This document shows, one piece after another, positions 28,401-39,000 of a stretch of 64,000 nt of DNA (position 1 is the first letter of the stretch; each line of letters starts with the position of its first letter). This DNA is from Orobanche coerulescens (Eukaryota; Streptophyta; Magnoliopsida; Lamiales; Orobanchaceae), in assembly GCA_033398695.1 (NCBI GenBank), contig CM065802.1:138246096-138310095 (forward strand), in the 5' to 3' direction. Made by a program: the position numbers and the translations under genes. Under the pieces are notes generated by a model. That model had not been told where the DNA came from, made no database searches, and saw only the letters and a list, made by a program, of their open reading frames with translations.

Positions 28401-29822
28401 GAAAAAACAAAGACGAAAACCCGTCGGGCCCAGAAGTGCTGTGAGGATCAATATCAAAAACCGCGGCACGAATCTCCTGGGGAGATAGGGGGACACATAA
28501 ACTATCAGAATCAAAGGAAGGGGGGATAGAAGGGAAACAAGTGACATCCGGGGGGGCGAGAACATCACCATCGGATGTAAGCAGAGTCCTGAAGTAATTC
28601 ACAGCGGATGAACGGATGTCCGAATCAACAACAAGAGTCGTACCATCATCCTCGATGCTGTGAATATATGACTGGCAACGCTTCTACTTTGCAAAACCCT
28701 GAAAGAAACGGGTGTTGCGCTCGCCCTCAGAAACCCAACAAACTGCGGCCTTCTATTTCCAGAAATCTTCCTCCATGGAGAGACGAAGTTGGCACTCAGC
28801 GCGAAAACGGTGCATAGCGGTTCTATTTTCCGGAGAAGGGTCCGAATCATATCGCCGCTCGGCCTCGTCAGCAGCCCTCAAGGCCTCATCCAACTTCGCA
28901 TGAAGATTTCCAGAAACAGACCAGTTCCATTGTTTCAGTCTGTGCTTGACCCTAAGTAGTTTGGCCTGTAAATTACACATGCCAACTAAACCAGTCGGGG
29001 TAAGCCAAACCTCCCTAATAGTGTCCAGAAATGTGTGATGACACATCCACATATTCTGGAAACGGAATGACGACTTGTGACGAGTCGCAGAAAATCGACA
29101 CTGGATAAGAAGGGGCGCATGATCCGAACGAAGTCGAGGCAGGTGAGTAACAGTAGAAACTGCAAACCCGTTCGACCATGCTTCATTAAATAAAGCACGG
29201 TCTAGCTTTTCCCGCAAGCCAGAACGCTCCCAAGTGAAAATATCGCCCCCACAGCCCGCGTCAATCAACTCAGAGTCAGCAATAGCCTGTGCGAAGTCAA
29301 GGATCTCAGGCGTGCGGTCTGTGGAACTACCCTCGCGTTCATGCGAATGCACGAAGATGTTGTCATATTGTTGAGTTGTCTTCAGTCTTCTGCTGTTTTG
29401 TAATTTGACCCCTGCATGAGTATGTACATTCAGTGTTGTTAAAAGCGCGCATATGCGCGCCCATATACGAGATGCGATGCGATGCAAGGTTTTAGCGCTT
29501 TGCTTCAGTTATGCGATGCAACTTTCAAAAAGCGCGCGCTTCTGTAAATTTTTTGCGCTTAAGCGATATGCAACATGCGCTAAAAAGCGCGCTTTTAATT
29601 TTTTGTTGACCGGGCTGTTGACTTGCATGTTGACTGGACTGTTGACCGGGTCCTTTTTAAAGAAACGGTTCATAAAAAGCCCTAAAATGTAACACATAAC
29701 TAACAAACGAATGATACAAAACACACATACGAACAAAGCCGGGCGATTGAACGAGGTCAGGTGCCGTATTTCTCATCTCTTCTCTGGTAATTATCTTCTT
29801 TCTTGTATATATTTATACCTAT

Positions 29823-29853
<31 letters not shown>

Positions 29854-29987
29854 CATATATATGTATATATAAATATATATAAATACCAATCCCTGATCTT
29901 CTTGGTAGTGATTCTTATATATAGTACACACATATATATATATATATATACCAATCCCTAATCTTCTTAGTACTAATTCTTGTATAT

Positions 29988-30037
<50 letters not shown>

Positions 30038-33000
30038 CAATCTTGCATATACATCTATACTGAATATACATATTTGTTGCATGTATATGTATACTAATTA
30101 ATGACTAATTTGTACTGATTTATGACTACTTTGTGACTACTTTATGACTAATGGATGACTGATTTATTAATAATTAGTTGATTCTCTATCTTTATTTTGT
30201 TACGACTTCATATGTGCCTTGAGTTTGAAGTCGATTATCATTAACACTTTTTATGACAATTTAGCTTGCTTATAATATGTTAAATTTATTGTTATGCATT
30301 TTTTTTTCAACTTTTGTGTTTTTTTCAAAAAGCGCGCTTATCGCATTGCGCGTTGCACTTATGCTCCAGGAGGCCTTTGCGCTTCAGTGCGCATATCGCG
30401 TTTAACAACACTGTGTACACTAATGAGTTTATTTTGGGTTGGTTTAGTCGTGAGACCTTATCGGTCAGTGTAATTTAATATTTGACCTTATCGGCCTGTG
30501 TTAGTATGTTGTTTGACCTCGGCCGGTCAAACGTTTATTCGTGCCGTGGTGGTTAGCCGGGTAAATCCTTGTGGAAAAAGGGTCTACGGCGTGTAATATT
30601 CCCAGTGGGTTCTGGGGGTATTACAGCTGCCACCGGTAGCACTCTTTTCACATGTTTGAACTATGGAGAAAAGAGTTATTGGCACAATTCAGTGCAAGTT
30701 GTTAATCGTGCATAACGCTCCATAGCGACAAGGTCCCCCGTCCACTATGACAACAGCGAACGCTATAGCGAATAGCGAGGGCTATTTGAAAGTAAAGTGC
30801 CACATGTATATGAATATATAATATATTGCATATACTAAACCCAATTCAAGAGTTCGCCGATAAGTTCAAATAACACAAAACATCAATGTAATACTAGAAA
30901 AACATAATATATACAAAATTCATCTTACAAGAGAAAGGTCTCAGATTCTGGGTTTTTATATCTTTTTCAGGTTCATCTTACCTGAAAACATCTTTCTTGT
31001 TGGAATTGAAAAGGCCAACTAACAAAAATGTCACAGAAAACCAATAAAAACGAGAAAAAAAACTGGAACACGGGAAAAACCCTGAAACGCTATTCGATGC
31101 TACAGAAGAATGGTAATGATAGCGCTAACTATCCAGAATCGCGTAGCTCTTAGCGCCCAGAAGCGATGAAGCCTCACTATGCTTCGCCACGGGCGCTACC
31201 CACAACTATGATATAGAAGAGAAACTTGAGGAATCACGAACTGACATAGAGCTGAGGATATGAGGGGGAGACGAAGAAAGGTGGAGAAAGAGATAAAATC
31301 TATGAAGCACCAACACTAGGAGGTTAATGTACAAGTGTCGGACACTCCGGACAAGGCGGGCACATGCGGAGATACATATGGGATACTCCACTTTTTTTAA
31401 ATATGGGGCACGCGGGGACACAGCTTCTGAGTTTTTTTCCCTGAACGCGGTACTTTTTTACTAACTTTGCAACAAAGAGGGGTTTATATAACAAGTAAAA
31501 AAAACAAAAAAAAATTAAATAAATACCTTCCAGTAGTCATTTGATTTGGTAGTTTAAATAGTTTGAAGTATTAAACAAGGTTGTTAAGTCGACAAGTCGA
31601 GCACGAGTACCGTGGAATTGACTAGTCGACAAGTCGCCCAACTAGTCGTAAAAAGTCGTAAATAGTCGACAATATCCTATTTAGAGTAATTATAATATAT
31701 AATATAGGTAAGCATATTTCAATTTCATAGTTCAAATAAAAACTAATAGGTAATAAGTTCAAGTACCCAAAGTCAAACATCCATAAGCAAATAAAAACAT
31801 AATTAAAAATAAAACCGAAAATTAATTACAAAAATAAAATCGAAAATTAATTTTTAAAAATAAAACAAAAAATAATTTTAAGAAATAAAACAAAAAAAAT
31901 TGAAAAATAAAAATAAAAATGTATGTAATTGAGACGTGGTGTACTGGTGTGTTGCTACGTGTTCATGTATATAAACACTATGTATGTATATACACCCAAT
32001 AAGATGAGAGAAGAAGAAAAGATGAGAGAAGACACGAGAGGAGAGAGAAGACTTACCGGAGGAGATGAAGCCGCCGTTGAAGTCGTCGGAGGAGATGAAC
32101 CCGCCGTTGAAGTCGTCGGAGGAGATGAGTCGCGATCTGTCGGCGCGGACTGTCGGGGTGAGAAGAGGAGAACACTCGGGTAGGTGGGTTATGTGATAAA
32201 AAGGTATGTCAATTAAAAACCCTCTTTTTTTTTAATTTCGGGTCGGGTAATTGGGCGGATTGCGGGTCCTGGTCGGGTCCGGGTATAACCCATGGACGAC
32301 TATTACAGAAGTCGGTCATCGACTTTTTCAGGCATGTCGACTTTTCGACTAGTCGGCGACGTGACAACCATGGTATTAAATGTTTCTTTTTGATGAAATG
32401 ACTTCTATGGATGTTATAGTATATACTTTATAATCACTTATGAATGTTTCTTGTGGTTTACAATGACTTGTGAATGTTATTTCTGGTTTATATATTTATA
32501 TATGTATGTAACATATGCATATAACTATATATAAATTTGACGCGTCCCGGCCTTACTGCCGTCTCGTACTCTTTAAAAATGTCGTTTGGAGTATCTGCAC
32601 CTGCCCCATACGAGTACCCATGCCGATGCTCCCCAGGATAAAATATAGTAAAAGAAGAATACAGGTAAGAGGAGATCCCACAAAATCGGGGGGAGAGAGA
32701 GAGAGGGAGGGAGGGAGGGAGAGAGAGAGAGAGAGGGAGATGGGAACCCATAAGATAATGTGGCAGGGAATGAAATGGAAGATAACAGTCCTCAAAGAGT
32801 CCATGGATGGTTGAAATAGAGAGACAATCGACATAAAGCAGATCCAGAAGGATGAGTCCACCTAGGATCTCTAGTTGAAGTTATGATCATCTACACATGC
32901 ATTATAGGCTCTGTCACCTTTATGATATACTTAGCTGCCTTGTATTCGAAACAAGACTTCTGATGTAAAACGCATAAACAATTATTATTCAACATTATAA

Positions 33001-36000
33001 ACAACTGAAGCAGCGGTAGGAATCATCACACAGGAACGAAGAATACAATAAAAGAATATTCTCCCCCCTGGAGATTTTGTATGTAAAATAAGCCTATATC
33101 ATATAGTTGTAAAAGGCGTGCCCCATCTGACAAAAATCCCCATCAACTCTCAAGAACAAAGGCGGGTGATGTGGGTGAGGTCGGCCTCGGTTCTCCTTTT
33201 ACCTGTGCCTAGGCGCGCCTTTATATCTTCACGATCATCATCAACTGCACCATAATCCCAACTATGCTGGGGTCGGTGGCATGAAGATTATAGTGTCAAT
33301 TAATTTTGTAAAATTAGTTAACACTATAAAAGAAATTGTTTTGGTAACACTTTAAGGTTGTTTTTTATTGTTTTGACAGTTTTGCTTACTTTCACATTCT
33401 TTTATACTTATACTTCCTTCTCATTATGTGTTTGAGTTTTATAATTTAATTCATTATTATTTTTATCTTTTTTGCTCCTCACTTTTATCAGGCGCGCGCT
33501 TCGCCTTGCGTCTTCTGCCTCAGGCTATGAGAGTCCTTACAGCCTTGGTGTGCCTTTCGTCTTTAACAACTATGCTATGTCAGGCAAAGATGGTTTAATA
33601 TTCTATATTTTTACCAAGAGTGTTTATCCCCTTGCATTCAGAGTGAATATTTTAGCAAATGGATCAAATGCTTTCTCGATTTACCAAGATATCTCCCTGA
33701 AAGTAAAAAAGGATGAAGACAATGTTTCAAATAGATTATGTAGTCATAAAAGGCGGAACTCAACCAGATGCTTAAAATAAGAACTGATCAGTGGAAAACC
33801 ATATCATCTAGCTATTAGAATCTTTTACAAAAATGTTTACTCTGAGATCTTTAGATTGTGCTCTATATTAAATCAAGGATGGGGAGTTAAGAGAAACAGC
33901 AGACACGTTTTTCGTTCTCCACACAGTGAACACCAATCCCCTCTCAACCAAATCCTAATTCCTTAAACCTACAATCATGAGTTTTATCATCCTCTCGCTT
34001 CTCTTTTGTATCCTATCCAAACCTAGGAGTAAGAAAAGCATACACAATTTTGAGCAATATCATCATGAATCAACAAATAATGAAATAATTACACACCAAG
34101 TTTCTGCTGCCTTTAGTTGAATTAAAACTCCTATTCGCATAATTTTTATCTTAATGTAGTTGTCTAGTTGGAAATAAATAAGCTCCTAAGTGGCAAAATT
34201 GTACATGCACTGAATCAACATCAGTGTTCTTAAACTCGGATTTAGTCAGCGATTTATCGCGGATCAAGCGACACTCAGCAGTCTGCTGCGTCGCTTTTCT
34301 GGATTCGTTAGGAAAAACTCGGATACTGCAAAAATCGGGATTCATTCGGTAAATTTTCCGAGTTCTGGGGAGTTATGGACTCGGCGACTGACAAAATTTT
34401 TTATGAAAAAATTGTCGGCCAAAACGACATCATTCTGTGATCTTTTATTTTCCTGCGATTTTGTGTCTACGAAATACCAGAGGCCAGCAACATCCGGATT
34501 TAAAGGAGGCGGAGGATTTAACTAAGGAGGCGAAAGGTTTAAAGGAGGCGGAGGTTACAAGGAGTAAAGGAGGCGGAAGAAGAGAAGAAAGCAAAAGGAG
34601 GCGGAAGGGAGCGGAAGAAGATTAAAAAAGGAGGCGGAAGGAAATATAAGAGATATTTCAAATTTAGAGTTTCGACTTTTGTAAAGGTTAAAAGACGTGT
34701 GTGTCCCTGGCTGTATTAAGTAAGCAAATTATCTTTTTTTGTTTGTTTTTATTTTTGTTTGTCATGCGAAAAAATACATGATTTTTAATTGGATGGTGGA
34801 GAAATTAAGGTAAAATTTATAAATTAATGGTTTCTTGTTAGTATTTGCCCATATTATTTTAATATAATATTATTTAGAATAATATTTATATTAAAATACA
34901 CCCTATCAAACAAATTCCCATTAATCCCTAATTAATCCCCGAGTAACTGAAAACTCATCATTCCCCACCTCGCTGATCGAGTGCCGAGTGCTGAGTTTTA
35001 GAACCTTGGGCACCATAAAAGTTTCTTCAACTACAATGGTTCAATTACATTGAGGATTACCTTTGTTTGTTAATATAGTCTCCCTATTGAAAAAATACAC
35101 AGAACAACCAAAAGATAGTAAAAAGGAAACGAAAATTAGCAAACACGCACCAAATATTTTACTTGAGTACCATAATGCAGAAATGGAAGCAATTTAGTGC
35201 CTCTTTTTCATCCCCTGCAGTGTTTTAAAAAGTGGTGAATCGCGCGCTAGGGCGAGCCTCAAATGAAAATTGCGCCTAAGTGTGGCTAGTTTAGCGCCAA
35301 AAGCAAATAGCGCCCACCTTTTGTTGATGTGGCACGCTATCGGCGCCATAGCGCTATGCTATCTTCATTTTTTGGCGCTATTTGCAGAAAGCATGAGCAA
35401 TCGGGGGCCGACAAAAAATTGGCGCTAAAAATAGGACAAGAAACGGGGTGCAGATTCAAGTGAATTGAACAACAAGTCACAACAACAACATCTGAGCTTT
35501 AATCCCAAAATGATTTGGGGGTCGGCCAACATGCATCAACCTTTGAAACCGTCAACGACCAAAAAAATCAATTAATAGCAAAAAAAAAAAAGAGAAAATA
35601 CAAAGTGTAAAGAAAAATCAAATCGAATCAAAAGGAAAAAAATAGTAATTATAGTAATAAAAAAAATAAAAAAAAAAAATCAATTCCACCATCCACCCAA
35701 ATATTTTCCCTCCACGTTGTCTCTCCATTGTCATATTTTCTCCAATTCCAAGGAACCTCATATCTTCATCTACCCTTTACAATCTTATCGGTTCCTCAAT
35801 CTTAAGCCTCCTCACTGGGGCATCAACAAGTCTCTGTTTCACATGGTCAAACCATCTTAACCGATTCTCCATTGTCTTATCTTCTATAGACGCAACTCAT
35901 ACCTTCTTCTTAATCACCTCATTTATGAGCCGATCCTTTCTTGTATGGCCACCAGTGTTTTCAAACTCTCGCACTACGGGGCCGGAGCGCTACGTAGCGC

Positions 36001-39000
36001 ATTTTTCTAACTTAATGCTCAGATAGCGCATGCTAAATAACCGTAGCACAGGTAATAACGCAAATAGTGTACGCTATTACGCTAATATGAATATAGTGTA
36101 CGCTATATGCTAAAAAAAAGAACTGCCGGAATACTGGAGGGCGAGATGGTAATTTAGACTCCTACTTACACCAACTTAAAATTTGAGATAACGGACTCTC
36201 CAAAACCCTACCTTTCAGATCACAGGTATACATAACTCGCGACTTGCATTTTTCAGATAGCAATTGCATCGCGACACTTCAGAAAATCCATCGCAACTGC
36301 ATCGCGATCCTCAGCTGCTCAAAATTGATTATGCTATGATTTACTTTTGAACATCCATCACGAGTGCATCGCGATCAAACAGGTATTTTCTTTACTGTAG
36401 AATTTTTTTTCTAGGAATCTGCGACTTCTGTGTTGCGATTTTCACTGTAGAGTTTGATTTTTTTTAATGTATATTTTGAGCAGTTTTTTTGAAAAATCTG
36501 GACAGCTTTTATTAGGTTCCAATGTCAAAAAATTCATCCAAAAAAGATGTTGGTTGGAAGTATGGAGCACAAAATGAAGGAGAAAAGTCTATTGTACGTA
36601 AATTTTTTCAGCATGTAACCAATGGGGGTATAACTCGGTTGAAGCATCACTTAGCTCGAACCCAGATAGGTGTTTCTCCTTGTGTTAATGTACCGGATGA
36701 TGTAAAGAAAGAGATTGAAGAATCATTGAACAACACTAAAGATACTAAAAACAAGAGAAATGAATTGTTGACAGAGATTGGTGAAGGACCCCAACCATTA
36801 AAATTTACAAGTGGGGGGTAGTTCAATTTGCTTCGGTGATAGTAGCAAACCTAAAGACACTCTTGATAGCTTTATTAGTTCCGAACCTAGGCAATCGACC
36901 ATTAATACCACATTTAAAAAAGATTTGCTTGTTGATGTTAAGTGTAGAGTCGGTCGATTTATTTTCTTTGGTGCACTTCCTTTCAATGTTGTAAATACCT
37001 CACTGGTAGTCTATGGTTGAGGGGATTGGCAAGTATTGGAAAGGATTCAAGCCTCCTTCTTTGCACGAATTGCGTACTTGGATTTTGAAGGTTGAAGTTG
37101 ATGACATTAGTGTTATACTTAAAGAACATAAAAAGGTGTGGAATACACATGGATGTACGAATATGTCTGATGGTTGGACCGATGGAAGAGTAGAAGTTTG
37201 ATCAATTTTTTTAATTAAGAGTCTCGTTGGTACTTTCTTTTTGAAATCTTTTGATGCATCAGCGTCTACCAAAAATGTTGAGTTGCTTTTTAAATATCTC
37301 GATGTTGTTAATGAGGCAGGAAAGGAAAATGTGATTCAAATTATCACAAATAATGCTTCAAATTGTGTTAATGTGTGGAGAAGATTGAAGAGAAACGAAA
37401 GAGAATTTGGTGGACACCATGTGCGGCACATTGCATAGATTTAATATTAGAAGATATTGCGAAGTTGAAGATTTTTGCGGACACTATAGAGCTTGCTAAG
37501 GCGGTTGTGAAGTTCACCTATGGCCATGGAACTATACTCTCTTTAATGAGAAAGTATACAAATGATAAGAAATTCTTCGTCCGGCAGTTACTCGATTTGC
37601 TACATGTTTCCTCACTCTTCAAAGCATGTATAACGTCCAAAGGCAACTCGAACAAATGTTCTCTTCTGATGAGTGGGTCAATTCAAACAATCCAAGAAAA
37701 AGTTGTAAAGAAGATTGTCATCAATGATCCTAAATTTTGGCCACGTGATGCATTTTGTGTCAAAAGTGTTGTTCCTCTTGTTCGTGTCTTGAGAGAAGTT
37801 GATTCGGAGGAAAGACCGACAACGGGATATATATGAACTTGTGGACAAAGCAAAGGAGACAATCAAATTCAACTGTAGGGCGTTGAAAGAAAGTATAAAC
37901 CAATTTGGAGAAAAATCGATGCACGTTAGACTCCACAATTACGTTATAGGGAAACTTTTTCGGATAGTGATGAAGTGAGAGACGAGTCGTATGGTTGCAT
38001 GTACAAAATGATGTCTTCCGAAGATTCTCTTAAAGCGGACATCCAGTTGGACTTCTATAATAAAGCCCGGGAGAATTTTGGACCACAGCGGCGAAAAAAA
38101 CAAGAATGTTATGGACTTCGGGTAAAGTAGTTTACTTTTTTACTTTAGAGAAAATTCACCTGGTCCCCCTAATAAACACCTCTCACTCATCCAGGTCCCC
38201 AACTTTTTAACAATAAAAGATTCGTCCAAATTAATAACAGATTGATCCATTTTTTTTACCATTCTGTAATTGATTTGGGAATGTTTTTGCACTTTTTGAA
38301 CCATTATGTCATTGTTGAAAAGTTAGGGACCCGATGTTATTACGAAAATTATTAGGGGGACAACTTAACCATATGTGACTACTATGCGCATCACTTGTCT
38401 CAAAGAATATAACAAAAATGACAAGTAATACAGTAAAACCTCGATAAATGAATATAGTCGGGACCGGAGAAAAATATTCATTTAGTGAAATTATTCATTT
38501 ATCGAGATAAAATTTGAACATGTTATAAAGAGTTAGGATCGGATAAAGTTATTCATTTGGCGAGGTTATTTGTTTATCGAACATTCATTTATCGAGGTTT
38601 TACTGTATGCAACTAGTGGAATAATATGCAATTAACGAAAATAAGACCACAAGTATATTCAAGAAGATTAGATACTAAATTATGAATCGAAAATAGTAAA
38701 ATATAGAATATTAAATTTTGAAATTTAGTGAAAATATTTTTTTGATAAAACAGATAATAAAATATTAAGAGCGAACGTATGGGGTCAAATACGAAAAAAA
38801 AAAAAGGTTAAGAGGGTGTATAATCGAAGAAAAATGAAAGTCAAAGGCTAAAATGAGAGTAGGTGCAAAATAAGGACTTAATAGCAAATAGGTGAGATAT
38901 ATGTTTATACACAAGACAGGTTCTTCACGGAAACAACGGACCAATTTAGTTATTGAGATGGAAGTGTATCAGAGCTGGTCGAGCGGCAAACTGAAATTAT

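Larger units (their letters stand above)
25262..29356 (-). mobile_element. L1-type LINE, 5'-truncated, inserted in 3' LTR of retroelement I
   Basis: On the minus strand it runs from part of the endonuclease domain (right) through reverse transcriptase, the zinc-binding region and RNase H to a poly(A) seen as a T run at about 25263-25271. The reading is nearly continuous but has an in-frame TGA in the RT. The host LTR lacks about 2.2 kb at this site, and no target duplication is seen. Confidence 0.9.
18378..30625 (+). mobile_element. Retroelement I: Gypsy-like LARD with nested insertions
   Basis: LTRs begin TGTGATACCC (18378 and 24931); the 3' LTR ends GTATTACA (30625). The 5-bp duplication GCTGC flanks it exactly (18373-18377 and 30626-30630). 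A primer site TGGTATCAGAGC (initiator tRNA-Met) follows the 5' LTR and a GTGGGGTAGAA polypurine tract precedes the 3' LTR. The interior has only a broken gag with zinc knuckles; there is no protease, RT or integrase. A hAT element sits in the interior; a LINE and a hAT MITE sit in the 3' LTR. The two LTR starts differ at roughly 3% of sites by eye. Confidence 0.9.
24931..30625 (+). repeat. Retroelement I 3' LTR, split and partly deleted
   Basis: 24931-25261 matches 18378-18711. Then comes a LINE (25262 to about 29356). The LTR resumes at the equivalent of about 20927, so about 2.2 kb of LTR is missing. A hAT MITE (29431-30413) interrupts the remainder. Confidence 0.85.

Noticed and set aside
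29791..30054. Tyr/Ile-rich short proteins near 29.8-30.0 kb
   Set aside because: They are translations of (TA)n/(CA)n microsatellite inside a hAT MITE.
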